Shown in pieces: positions 34,377 to 45,782 of a DNA stretch of 64,000 nucleotides; position 1 is the first letter of the stretch; each line of letters starts with the position of its first letter. The notes under the pieces are model-generated. The model did no database searches. It saw only the letters and a program-made list of their open reading frames with translations, and had not been told where the DNA came from. The stretch lies in the NCBI RefSeq assembly GCF_010015445.1, contig NC_053118.1, forward strand, positions 5,783,781 to 5,847,780. The letters run 5' to 3'. Source of the DNA: Perca fluviatilis (Eukaryota > Chordata > Actinopteri > Perciformes > Percidae). A program made the position numbers and the translations under genes.

Positions 34377-35415
34377 CAGGGTGCGAGCTACAGGGGAGCT
34401 AGGGGGAGCTCGGCTCCCCTTAATAAGACATGGGCTCCCCTGAAAACGTGATTTGTGAAATTTTGGGGGGGTCTCTAAAAATATTGACAATGTGTCATTT
34501 TGACGTGCAATTTCAGTTTTGTGTAATGTGATCATCGTGGATTATTATGTGTAAAACTGCAAAAATATCATTCATGCATGTCGGCGATTTGAACCTAATT
34601 CACTTCAATAAAGATAACTATACTATAGTATACATACTATATACTATATTATACATGCTATTTTTGTTATGAGCATCAAGGCGTGGCGGCGCGGCGGTGC
34701 AAATTCAACTCATGTTTAGTGCATGTTAACTCAAAGATTCATAGAAAAAATATAAACGTTGGAGGCCATTAATCGGCGCGCAAAGCCCTTGAAATCCATT
34801 CTGCATTAGGCTAAGCATCATATAGCCATGGCAAAAAGAAAACAAGGCAGTTTAATTCATTTTGGTTTTACTAAGAAATTGTGTAGCGATGACGTTAATA
34901 GCACGACTAATTCACCTGTTGCACGCCCTGTTAGTTAGCACACCTCCCCCCGGGGTGACAACGCAAGGAGAAGCTGAAGAAATAATGTCCTCTCTGGCTG
35001 AAGACGATCCTAACCCCTCTTGCTCCTCTCTCTCCCGTTAAATTGGAACAGCCAGCAGTGGAGAGACTGGAAGAGCCCGTATACATGGCTGTTTGTTAAG
35101 GAATGGAAGCTGGGGTGCGTCGCTAAGGTCTAATTAACGGAGGAATTATGGTATTCTTTGGTAGCCTGAGTAACTTTAACCGTTGTTCATGTGAAATCTC
35201 AAAGACAGCCCGATGCTTTGTTTATAGACTAGTTGTGGCTGTTTGCAGTTTGACCTATCTATTCCTGTCGATAAAGTATAATAGGGTAAATCCTATAGTG
35301 CATACACTTGTAGCTGTTATGTATCTTTGTAAGTCATTGTAAGTCGCAAGCGCACGACCCCCCACGTGGAAAAAAAGTGGGCTCCCCCGAAGGCCACGGT
35401 ATAGTTCGAACACTG
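34377..35415. mobile_element. hAT element, 1,039 bp, 8-bp target duplication
   Basis: CCGGAGAC occurs directly on both sides (34369-34376 and 35416-35423). The left end is CAGGGTGCGAGCTA; the complement of the right end is CAGTGTTCGAACTA (11 of 14). Eight-base duplications and CA-G ends are the hAT signature. The insertion splits the LINE reverse transcriptase cleanly: removing it and one CCGGAGAC rejoins the LINE. It contains only the start of a transposase. Confidence 0.92.
34828..34938 (+). pseudogene. N-terminal remnant of a hAT transposase
   Basis: ATG at 34828 opens 36 residues, MAKRKQGSLIHFGFTKKLCS and so on, then a stop at 34936-34938. This start resembles the N-terminus of ZMYM1-like hAT proteins. 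Nothing recognisable follows, so the element is an internal-deletion derivative. Confidence 0.6.
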
Positions 35416-35423
35416 CCGGAGAC

Positions 35424-36960
35424 AGCTGGTCAGTGCAGTGCTTCAAGCTGGATAGGGAGACAGCATCAAGTCCAGCAACTTTCCTGGGGTTCTGTCTCCT
35501 GAACAGTCTGTTGACGTCTTTCTCATTGATGGAGAGAGTCGTCACTGAGGTGGGTGGGGAGGTGGAGGGGGGGACCTTTAAGGTGGGGGAGGTGAAGGTG
35601 ATGCACTGTAGCTGGAGCTGTTGGGAGGTGTCGCGGGGGATGGTGTCAGGGAATACCCTTTGTTGGGAGGTGTTGAGGGGGATGGTAACAGGACTGACCC
35701 ATTGTCTATCAAAGCGACAGTAGAACTCGTTAAGGTTGTTGGTTAGGCGTCGGTCGTTGGTGGAGTAGGGGGGGGTTATGGGCTTGTAGCTGGTGATCTG
35801 TTTGAGCCCTCTCCAGACAGAAGCAGAGTTTTTTGCTGAGAACTGGTTTTGGAGTTTCTCAGAGTACCGTTGTTTAGCCTCTTTCACCGCCTTGCTAAAG
35901 TTGTACTTTGCTTCTTTAAGTCTGTCTTTATCCCCACTCCTGAATGCCTCTACCTTTTCCAACCTTAGCCTTCTGAGTTTGGCTGAGAACCAGGGTTTGT
36001 CATTGTTGAAACTCACCCTGGTGCATGATGGAACACAGCAGTCCTCACAGAAGCTGATGTATGACATCACAACCTCTGTGTACTCATCAAGACTGTTGGT
36101 AGTAGTCCTGAATATGTCCCAGTCAGTAGAGTCCAAGCACGTCTGGAGATCCTCCACAGCTACACTGGTCCACTTCCTTGATGTCCTCACTACAGGTTTG
36201 CAGAGCTTTAATTTCTGCCTGTACGCAGAGATCAGGTAGACCATGACATGGTCAGAGAGTCCCAGTGCAGCGCGGGGGACGGCGTGATAAGCATCCCTGA
36301 CTGTGGTGTAACAGTGATCAAGAATGTTCTCCTCTCTGGTCGGGCATTTAATGTGTTGTCTGTATTTAGGAAGTACGTGAGTGAGGTTTCCTTTGTTAAA
36401 GTCTCCAAGGACAATTACCAAGGGGTCCAGGTTGGTCTGCTCCACGCATAGTATCTGGTCAGCGAGCATGCGCTGTGCGACCTGCACGTTGGCCTGCAGC
36501 AGGATGTAAACACCGACCAGAATGAATGAATGGAACTCATGGGGTGAATAAAAAGGCTTACAGTTTATGATGAAAGATTCCAGGTCAGGAGAACAATGCT
36601 GCTGGATCACTGTCACGTCGTTGCACCAACCACTGTTGATGTAGAAACAGATTCCTCCACTTTTAGTTTTGCCAGAGAGGTCCGTGTCTCTGTCTGCTCT
36701 GTAGAGTTGGAAGCCTGCCAGCTGCAGCGCAGAGTCCGGTATTAATCCACAGAGCCACGGCTCTGTGAAGCACAAAACAGTAGATGAATAAAAGTCCCTG
36801 TTTTTCCCCAACAGCAGTTGTAATTCCTTCACTTTGTTGGGCAGTGAGCGCACTTTAGAGAGAAATTGAGCGTCAGCGTCAGTTCTGGCAGGCCAGGTAG
36901 TCAAGACGCTGCTAATGCTATTGGCCAACAACACGGTCTCATCAGCTGATCTGCTCCTGC
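35424..36960 (-). pseudogene. L2-type LINE endonuclease and linker, long open frame
   Basis: Open on the minus strand from 36934 to the hAT element. After KVRSLPNKVKELQLLLGKNR come VLCFTEPWLCGLIPD (about 36770), SGGICFYINSGWCND (about 36660), LVIVLGDFNKGNLTH (about 36420), ENILDHCYTTVRDAY (about 36330) and [14 protein letters not shown] (about 36265), the apurinic endonuclease set. The linker carries [16 protein letters not shown] and [12 protein letters not shown], and the part next to the insertion gives INEKDVNRLFRRQNPRKVAG, the entry to the reverse transcriptase. This half is uninterrupted for more than 500 codons, unlike the RT half. Confidence 0.88.
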
Positions 36961-38205
36961 AACACCCCTCGCTGCTTAATGGCTACACTCAAACAGGGCG
37001 CCCTATTTAAAGCAGATTCAGTTTGCTCCTACCTGCTTGCTGCTCGCTTCTCTGCCGCCCGCCACCTCCCCAGCTCCTCCTTGTCGTGTATAACGTGGCA
37101 TTTGCTTCTATGTCATCATTGCTGCTCTGTTCATGTGGGGGAATAGTTCAGCTCACACAGTCCTAAACTGTGTGAGCGTTCCCTAATGCTGCTGCTGTTC
37201 TCTGACTCTCTGCTATTTCATGGTGCTCATGAAAGGCCAGAGGACTCTCTGAACAGAGCCATACCGCCAAAAAATTGTTGTTCTCCTGATGTTCAAGAGC
37301 TCTTCTCTGGAGAAAGAGATCCGGGTACCATCGCAAAAAACAAAGTTAAAACACAAAACAACGCACACAAACACACCGAGTCGACCGTCTGCGGCGCCAT
37401 CTTAGATCTTGGACACAGACAAAGAGATCTGGGCCTAGGTGGAAAACCCACAGCCCCTGTCACCAAACTACCAGGAGAAGAGTCACAAAATGGCTCCAGG
37501 GAGGGGGCTGCAGATAAGGGTCACACCTTCCTGTAACTTTGATTCTTCCAATTGGTTCAGAGGTTCCTCAAACACAGCATGGGGCCTTAAACTATAAAAC
37601 CTTCTGACACAGCCCATTGACGAGCGGCCGGATTGCGTTCTGTTTTTCCATGGAAACCTATGAACTGATGGACAACATACAGTAAGGGTTAGTGTTCTGG
37701 GCAGAGATGTAGAACATAGTATGTTTATTAATGTGTAAAGGCTAATATTGCCGGTGTTTACCATTATTGTGTTCGATTAATAATGTGCTACTGGTGCACG
37801 TCTGATTATTAATCTGTGATCGGGACCGCGTGTCCCATTATTTTCTGTGAATGTACTCTGATCATGGTGCATTTGTTGATATGTTGTGTTGAATATGTAG
37901 CTTGTTCAGACTGTAAATGCTACATTGCTCCTCCCACTGTTGAGGAGTTTAGTTACTGTTTGGCGAGATAATCTCTATGGGTCCGTCTGTTCACAGCTGT
38001 GAAGCAAAGAGAACGCCACCCCGCGGTCTGTGTAGACCGGCGGAGCCATGTTATCTCCGAAGAATCAGCTGTTTAGCACACCAGAGCGGTTATAATGAAC
38101 GTCCCCTCAGTCAGATGGAATTCTCAGTCTGCCCTAACTTCACGTTAGTCCAGAACTGAGTCATTATCGATAACTCTTTCTTTCCCCTTTGTTCTTTCAC
38201 TAACC
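36961..38205. other. No gene recognised; probable LINE 5-prime leader at the left
   Basis: The first few hundred bases may be LINE leader. The open frames 37186-37536 (plus) and 37483-37764 (minus) have no recognisable domain. Confidence 0.35.
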
Positions 38206-38206
38206 G

Positions 38207-38208
<2 letters not shown>

Positions 38209-38245
<37 letters not shown>

Positions 38246-38253
38246 ACACACAC
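38209..38253. repeat. (CA)n microsatellite
   Basis: About 20 CA units with one GA interruption. Confidence 0.9.
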
Positions 38254-40042
38254 ATATACGAACAACTGCGCTCCTTGGAGCGTCTTTTTGTCAGCCACAC
38301 GTTAGTTGGAGAGCTAGCTAACTAAGAGCTAGCTTAGCCACGTGGAGCTGAAACGTAGCCCACCACCGCCTTCTTGAGGCTAAATAGCTTTTGTGCAGCT
38401 AACACATAGCCTAGCTTCAACGAGCTAACGGCTAATCTGGGCGTGACCACTGTATATTGGTTTTAATTGATCGAAGGATTATTGATTGGCCATTGATAAT
38501 TTTGAAGTTAATAAATTCTACTATATTTTAAATAGCAGTTGTCTGTGATTGTGTATTTGGTTGTAATAATTGCTGGTTGAACACAGGTCAGTGCTCAAAT
38601 TCACCCTTCTCTTTGTTCCTTTAGAATATACCAGATAAATTAATCAAATGAATTCAGATCGGTATTTTAAAGGGAACACCACCTAAATGAGACTGTTTCA
38701 CAGTTTGATTATTGGTCCCTGATTCCAGGGTGGTGCCCCGTTTAGATTGTTTGTCGATTTGATAAAGTTATTAATAACCATATTCATAACTTTATTCATA
38801 TTGATAAAACATCTTTGATAATTTGCCAATAATTGAATCTGTACCCTACGAATTCCCCACACAGGAGAGTGCATTCAAAGACAAAAATGTGCGATATTCT
38901 CTTAATGATGGTTAAAGTTGTAGAGTTTTCACTTTTTATCCAAAAAGGGAGGAAACCATCCAAAAACACAAGGACAAAGGACTCACTAATTAATGTTATT
39001 GGCTGTTTTTTGGCTGTGAGGTGAGTCGCTGTGGCACTTTGCCACTCCCCTGCATTAGGAGGCGGCACTCGGTGACTGCCTCTCAGCCTGCGTTAGTGGG
39101 AAGATTTCAGACATGACTGACAGGGAATTGGCTAAATGAGATATGGAGCTTTCTGCTTCTAATGTTGGGAATGTCTCTTTAGGTTTCAAGGGAAATGTTT
39201 CTGGCAGTGCCACTTATATCCAACACGTAGTCTAGCCAGACACAGTCATGGGCAGCCGGGCTAAATCCAGACGCCCAGGGTAAACAGCATTTGTAATGGG
39301 ATATTAGCCTGAACTGTTCCCTCATTTGGAGTGTCTGTCTCATTTCATGGCTGACATCTGAGAACTGCAGAGATGTATTTCAGGCAACGAGCATCCACCT
39401 TAATCCACTGTATCTAATCAGTCCTGGCATCTGTCAGTCACACTCTGATGATCTAAGCCAAATGTAGCAGCATCTGGAGAGAGCAGGTGTGAATTGCAGG
39501 TAATGGCTGCAATAAATGAACGTGATGTAACCTTTACCCCACTGGAGAGCCACAAAACGCACTCAGAGGCGGCATAGAGGACTCTGTAATGTTATTCACA
39601 GCTACTCAAACAGACACACTAATGGGCTCTTTATATTCTCTGACAACAACTGGCATAGGACGTGGATGGGCCCTTTGTTGTCCCCTGTGACAGTTAAAGT
39701 CAGAGGTTAGAATTTATTTATGAATATTTATGAACAAACACCCAGACGATAAGGAGTGAGCAATGGAACAAGTTTGTAGAGAATTCCCATTTTTTTTGTT
39801 TACAAGTGGGTAAAGCAAGGTACAGTGCATGATAAATTCACCTAAAAAATAGAGCTTGGTGTTTATACAGCCCATACCACTAAATATCCCTGTCAAATTT
39901 CATTGAGCACTGATTACAAAAAAGACAACAGTTGCTAAAAAGAAAACAAGTCTTCAATACATTCCTTGTATTTAACGAGCTGATGCCCTTAAAGGCATGA
40001 CAATATCGATATGTGCCTTCCAAAACGGTTACTGATTACTGA
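38254..40042. other. No gene recognised
   Basis: About 1.8 kb that looks like ordinary noncoding sequence. No frame above about 90 codons, no inverted repeat and no tandem array that I can see. Confidence 0.4.
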
Positions 40043-40312
40043 ATCACTAGTAAGTAAGTAAGTAAGTAAAATTTATTTGTATAGCACATTTCACAGATAA
40101 AAATCACAAAGTGCTTCACAACGAAATGCAATTCAACACAAGAAGTCACAATACGAGCACATTGAAATACAAACAGAAAATATAACAAACAACCATAGAA
40201 AACCCATCGACTAAGCAAAAGCCTGCTTGAACAGCAGAGTCTTCAGCTGCCCCTTAAAAGATTCGACAGAATCCACACAACGTAGCGAGAGAGGCAAGTC
40301 ATTCCACAGCCT
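40043..40312. repeat. LINE-tail-like repeat with (TAAG)n
   Basis: A short TAAG run is followed by AAATTTATTTGTATAGCACA, TTTCACAGATAAAAATCACA and AAGTGCTTCACA, a frequent fish LINE/SINE 3-prime motif in inverted orientation. It abuts MITE family A at 40313. Confidence 0.6.
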
Positions 40313-40880
40313 AGTCTCACATTGCCAGACCTATCTCCACAGCACTGTAGACTAAGGTCTGGCTACACCACAGATACATTCCAGGATAGGATCACAATCA
40401 TCTTAGGTGGTGCTAAGCTCCGGGCGCAGAGACCGTTACTCTGCAAAATAGTCTTGGGAAGGAACTTGTTTTGTTGGAACATTTGCACCGGCGAAAGGAA
40501 ACGCAACATACAATATTAAATGAAGTTAACTGTTCACACAATACAGTAACGTGAGCTATTTAAATTAGCTGGATACATGGTTAAACCTTATTTGCTCTTA
40601 CCAATGCATCGCCGTGTGTACTTTGTCCACAGCAATCCCACCAATCGGTCCCGAAACGTCCCAGTTAAGAGTATATAACGTAAACATATTCTTTGTAAGT
40701 CTTTACAATCATTCCCCGAAAGAACCGATGATCAACACTTGCCATTTTCAGTGTGTGGCTTGTTATCTCAAAGTTTATTGTTGTTTCCCGAAATGAACGG
40801 AATTTGAGAAAGGCAACACACAGAGAGCGGAAGGTGAGAAACACCACGTAAGGATGTCAGGCAATTATTCTGCAAATGTA
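40313..40880. mobile_element. MITE family A, copy 5 (uninterrupted long form)
   Basis: Begins with the palindrome CCAGACCTATCTCCACAGCA...AAGGTCTGG and continues through GGTGGTGCTAAGCTCCGGGC and GGAAGGAACTTGTTTTGTTG to CAACACACAGAGAGCGGAAG. It is the empty-site partner that shows 9905-10155 is an insertion in copy 2. Confidence 0.75.
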
Positions 40881-41080
40881 TTTCTGTTGATCCAGACTGA
40901 ATTACTCAAACTAATTTTGAGTAAATTGTTTTCAGATCTGTCACTAGTGGTTATGGTTTGGTTCAACTTGATTAAACCCTCTGGACCCTAAACGATCGTA
41001 CACGATTGAAAACGGCATCTCCGATTCATATTTTAATCATGTTGATGTTTTTCAACCAATGGGAAGGCAGGTCTGTCACA

Positions 41081-41230
41081 TAAAGAGTATACAGTGGGAA
41101 AAATAGATCACTCCAGGGAATCCGAGCGAGAACAAAGAGTATATAGTGGGAAAGATAGATCACTCCAGGGAATCTGAGCGAGAACAAAGAGTATGAGTAT
41201 ATAGTGGGAAAGATAGATCACTCCGGTCTA
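41081..41230. repeat. 52-bp tandem repeat, almost three copies
   Basis: Unit AAAGAGTATAYAGTGGGAAA...GATCACTCCAGGGAATCYGA...GAAC, 52 bp. Two full copies and a third that carries an extra GAGTAT and ends at GATCACTCC. Confidence 0.85.
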
Positions 41231-41282
41231 TTACCATTCTACAGAGAAGAATTGTGTCACTGTTTTGAGATTTGGCATACAT

Positions 41283-41640
41283 TTGGGCCTTTTTTGAAGA
41301 AATGTAAATAGTTTGTCCTTTATATGAGTTATAATGTTCATTATGGTTATTTTTGCACTGCATGACTCCAAATATATAGAAATGTTTTAGACAACACAAA
41401 TGCTTGTGTAGCATTGCTGTGTGTGTGTGATATCAATAAATATGACATTATTATTTTGATTATTGGCATAAGTGAATGTCATTAGGGCAAAAGCGTCTGG
41501 ACTTTTTTTGAAAAAATGTATATATTTTGTCAACTGTATAAGTTATAACGTTTATTTCTTCACAGTTTGACTCCCAAAGACATATGGCTCAGCTTTTACT
41601 GCTCTGTGTGTGATATCAATACATATCTGTGAGATTCATG
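41283..41640. repeat. Diverged tandem duplication of about 215 bp
   Basis: 41287-41450 and 41497-41640 share GGNCTTTTTTTGAANAAATGTA, AGTTATAANGTT and GTGTGTGATATCAATANATA in the same order. Confidence 0.6.
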
Positions 41641-42305
41641 TTTTATTTATTTATTTGTCTTTAACTTTTTTGACATTCAAGTGACCTCACTGCAGCACAC
41701 ATATTCTAATAGCCCAGTTTGTCCTGAAAAAAAATTATGTTCATAGATTGATTGTTTTATCTCACATTCAAAAATAGTCAAACTATTTCTCCTCTCTTTG
41801 TCTTTCTGCTCTATTTTTTCCTCTATTCTCCATCCTTGTCTCCTGAATTTTACAAGTGTTCCTGCTGGGACAATCAATCCTTAATCACCCTTCCCCACTG
41901 CAGCCAGTGAGACAACTCAATCGGCGCTAAGATATGCTAATCTTATTCCTCAGATGATTACACCATGGAGTCAACATTGATCTTCCATGACCTCAGAAAA
42001 ACATAGGCCCTCAAGTCAAAAAGACTGATGGTGATGCGTTTTTTTACGTGTGGAGTATTGCCTCTGCTGTGGATCAGTGTGTGGCTGAACTGCTGTGATC
42101 TATTTGAGAGCGGTGAGACACTGGACAGGCACAATGGAATGATAACGGCTCAACGCTGTAGACCAGTATAGGACGTAAAGATTCAGTCAGGGTGGAGATG
42201 CATTTAGATCATCATGGGACTTTAAAAATTTAAAACAATATGTACTTGTGCACAGTGTGTTTGGTTCTTAAGATATGGGATCTGTACATGGGATCTTTTT
42301 AGGAC
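41641..42305. other. No gene recognised
   Basis: AT-rich, nothing assignable. Confidence 0.35.
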
Positions 42306-43098
42306 TTTATTTATTTAATGTTATTTTAACCGGGAAAGGTCCCATTAAGATAAAAATAAGAAAGAAATTCAATGGAGTCAATGGAGATAGGATGCAGCAC
42401 ACAATATACAAACAAGTGATTTTAAACAAATGCAAGACTGAAGAACAGACACTACTACAATATATGGTATTGCAAGGAACAAAGTGCATACAAGCCACGC
42501 ATCCAAAATATCAGTTTAGCCACTGACACCCCAACGATCATCAATCAGAATGCCCGGGTATTTTTAGGAGTTAATCTTCTCAACTCCTGTGCTGGTTACT
42601 TTAGCATTGAGAACAAGTTTAATTGAGAAAGGGTGTTATGGAGAACAGTACAAGCAGTTAGTTAGCAAGTGATCAACGGCTTCAGCAAAGGTTGACGCAC
42701 ATTGTGTATCATCAGCATAAAAATAAAAATGTGTCATATCTTGACCAAGATAATTAATGTAAATAGGGAATAGAAGTGGGCCTAGCACAGAGCCCTGTGG
42801 AACACCCTTGCTAGCAGACAGAACATCAGAGTAATTCCCATCATATTTACGTAATGAGACCTATCAATGAAGTTGTTGGAGAGCTCTATGTTAAAAATTC
42901 TCTGTTTTAGTATATGATGGTCAACCGTGTCAAAAGCCTTAGGTAATCAATAAAACGAGATGCACCATGTTATGTTTTATCAAGTACCAACTAATTAACC
43001 AAGTAATTTACCAACTTTAAAGATGTCGTAATGGTGCTATGATTTTTCCTAAACTTTTCTAAACTTTTCCTAAACCCTGACTGAGCTTTAGATAAAAA
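42306..43098 (-). mobile_element. LINE fragment with reverse transcriptase remnant
   Basis: Read leftwards. Bases around 43090-43060 give SFLSKAQSGFRKS and about 42815-42690 give a scrambled PQGS-LGPLLF-IYI-YLGQDM stretch with FYFYADDTQC, the catalytic YADD region. The left end carries the 3-prime tail (complement of TTTAACCGGGAAAGGTCCCA TT). Several stops and shifts are present. It is 5-prime truncated. Confidence 0.65.
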
Positions 43099-43247
43099 TG
43101 AGACAGGGTTGTGGAATAAGGCTAGTCGGTCAACGGTGACTGCAGAGATTGTGCATGATGTAATTTCTAAGAAGCAGTTAGTCCCATGCACCGCAAGATG
43201 GAACTCATTTTATGATGCCCTGGCTCGTATATCTGGGATTCCTGGGA
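43099..43247 (+). pseudogene. hAT transposase, central exon part 1
   Basis: Encodes LWNKASRSTVTAEIVHDVIS and then KKQLVPCTARWNSFYDALAR-ISGIP. The CTARWNS motif is the conserved Arg-Trp region of hAT transposases. The reading ends at the LTR-like insertion and resumes at 44715. Confidence 0.75.
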
Positions 43248-44714
43248 TGTGGCGAGTGGGACTTTTTGGTGCGGAGCACCTTTTTGACCCGCTCAACGCC
43301 CAGACCCAAGGAAGACAACGACAACGCTACCTGGGGAATTTCACCCTGAGAATAGGATTTGACTAGCTCGATAGTTAAACCACCAAAATAGAGAAAGCAC
43401 ACAGGTTCGACTTATGCACGAAACCAGAGACGTAGTTCCATTAAAGACAATCATTTTATTCATACAATTACTAAAAAACATCAAGTATAAAATACCATAC
43501 CCACTGAAATAGGGAAGATGAGTGCTGAGGCCTTACCAGTGGAGGGACAGTGTCAAGGGGTGTGGGATCTCAGGGAAGGATCACCCCAATCACACGTGAA
43601 CACTCGCACACACACGGTGGTGAAAAACTCAAAATAAACCAAAGGGAGAAAAAAACACCACACAGGAGGGAGACACCACCACCGGGGACACCGACACCAC
43701 CACCTTCGGCACTCAGTAACTGTGGGAGAAAGAACACGTTGCCTAGAGCCAAACAAAAATAACCAAAGATTAACAACAAATAAACCATAAAGTTTAACAG
43801 AAATGAAAGTCTTTATCACAACTTAAACAAAAAATAGAAATTAACCAAAAATCACTTAATCCTAGCTGCCTAGACCAAACAAAAATAACCAGGATTAACA
43901 ACAGTTAAATCATCAAGTTTCAACAGAAATTAAAGTCTTTTTATCAGAATTTAAAAGAAATGGAAATTAACCAAAAATCACTTAATCCTAATTTAACAAA
44001 TAAACCCATAAACATAGACCCCAATCTCCACACACATATTATTAATAAGCACGGGCAAGCCAAAGAAAGGCAACGCTATCGTCCGTGTCACAATCACTCA
44101 AATACAGCCCTGTAGGACACCCAGTTGGGCAACAGATCCTGGCGCTGAAAGGCGTGTGGAGGCGTTCAAAGCCTGGAATGAGCTCATGTACAGCCTGTTG
44201 AAACCGAAGTCGGTTGAGACAAAACAGCAGCGTGGCAGGGAAGGCAGGGGCTAGTGCAGATACCAGCGCAAGCGAAGCAGTTTACAACCCTGGGGTACAC
44301 ACAAACCAAATTCAGTAACAGTTTATGATTAAACAAAATATACACCCGATGCCACTGGTATACATACATACAATCACCAATAGTGCCGATAGTACAGCTA
44401 CACGGAGCCTACAATAGAACGGCCGATTACTTAAACACTCAGTCAGGAGAATATCCAAGAGGAGAAAAGATTTGCCCAACCTACCAGCAGCAAAACTCAA
44501 CCCGGTTCCGTTACAGGAATAGTCGGGTTTGTGACAGGGACACTGTCGAATTACCGTGACTGCGAAAGGTCCCAGAGTGGAAACTTGGCTCCGGCAACAA
44601 AGAGTAGAGTGTCAAGAGGGCAAACCCCCTGCCTTTCTAGCATGCAGTTACTTTCTGATTGGTCCAGAGAGAGTAAGTGTGATTGAAAACATAGCGACCA
44701 ATCAACCTGCTACA
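43248..44714 (-). mobile_element. Probable solo LTR, 1,467 bp, inside the hAT gene
   Basis: The boundaries are set by the split hAT frame. Plus-strand ends TGTGGC and GCTACA are inverted copies but for one base (TGT..ACA, as LTRs have). Read on minus it begins TGTAGCAGGTTGATTGG and has AATAAA near 43460, about 210 bp before its end, where an LTR polyadenylation site would lie. It holds a tandem duplication of about 120 bp (43745-43862 and 43870-43990). No target duplication is visible, and no gag or pol sequence is present. Confidence 0.55.
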
Positions 44715-45782
44715 TATAGTTGAGCTGAACACCATCTCGTCCAAGTAGAACACCAGTTCATTAGGGAGTACTGTACGGTCATGAAGCCACTTTCAGTTGC
44801 CTTATACATTCTTCAGGGAGAAAATCATTGTTTCCATGGCACATTCCTACCCACGCTGGAGACATTGATATTCAAGACCCTGCAACTGAAGAGTGGCCTG
44901 CACATCCTAATTGACCTTCCAGAGGCAATTGTCACAGTAAGAACTTTAATTTATTTTAGATCTTTAACAAATTACCCGATAAATTCATTTATATTTTATG
45001 AATGGGAAAAGATAACTCTATTCTATTTTAGCCAAGCATTTACAGTTATGACACATTATGACTACAGATGATGGATCTTCAAAGCCTTGTTGTAAAGAAA
45101 TAGAATGTATAGGCATATAGGGAAATAAATATAGGCTAATGTAAAATTAAATATCTATAAATATGTTCATAAGTCTATAATGCTCTCTCTCTCTCTCTCT
45201 CTCGCTCTCTCTCTCTCTCTATGGATAGGGATAGATACAGATAATATAATATGGACTTTGCATCCTTATGTATCATTTCAGGCAATCAAAACAAGATTTG
45301 CAAAGGTGCTGGAAAGCGAGGATGCTGTCTTGGCTGCTGTGACTTTGCCCAAGTTCAAACTACGTTAGCTGCTGACACAGGACAGGAAGGACAAGGCCAA
45401 GGCAAGTCTGCTGGCAGAGTGTCGGAAAATTGTCCAAGAAGACCAGCAAACAGGTACCAGCCCACCAACACGCCACCTCAACACAGACTCTGCCATAGAG
45501 GATGAGTTCTTTTCCTTTGAGGATGAGGATGACACCTCTGCAACTGCTGAAAGTCAAGTTGCAGATTATTTCAAATCAGGAGAACAAGGGATAGACTCTC
45601 TTAATGGATTAGCACTGATAAAGAAAATGTCACTCCGGCATAATGCAGCCACTCCATCCAGTGCCCCAGTAGAGAGACTTTTTAGCTTGGGAAAGCTAGT
45701 CTTGACTCCACTGAGGAACAGGCTCTCTAACCAGAAGTTTGTGAAGCTTTTGGTTTTGAGATACAACCACTGGTTCAATGAC
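44715..45782 (+). pseudogene. hAT transposase, part 2 with dimerisation domain
   Basis: Continues the gene: ELNTISSK, then QFIREYCTVMKPLSVALYIL and GTFLPTLETLIFKTLQLKSG up to LPEAIVT. An intron (donor gtaagaac at about 44938, acceptor tttcag at 45281) follows, then AIKTRFAKVLESEDAVLAAV-TLPKFKLR with a TAG at 45366. The frame resumes with KAKASLLAECRKIVQEDQQT, EDEFFSFEDEDDTSATAES and the C-terminal ATPSSAPVERLFSLGKLVLT, the hAT dimerisation motif near 45655. Coding sequence ends at YNHWFND where a LINE begins. At least two frameshifts. Confidence 0.8.
45181..45220. repeat. (CT)n microsatellite in the hAT intron
   Basis: About 20 CT units with one CG. Confidence 0.9.

Noticed and set aside
35793..36239. 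148-codon plus-strand frame
   Set aside because: Antisense of the L2 linker and endonuclease, which is clearly coding on minus.
37186..37536. 116-codon plus-strand frame
   Set aside because: Low-complexity charged composition, no domain, next to LINE leader sequence.
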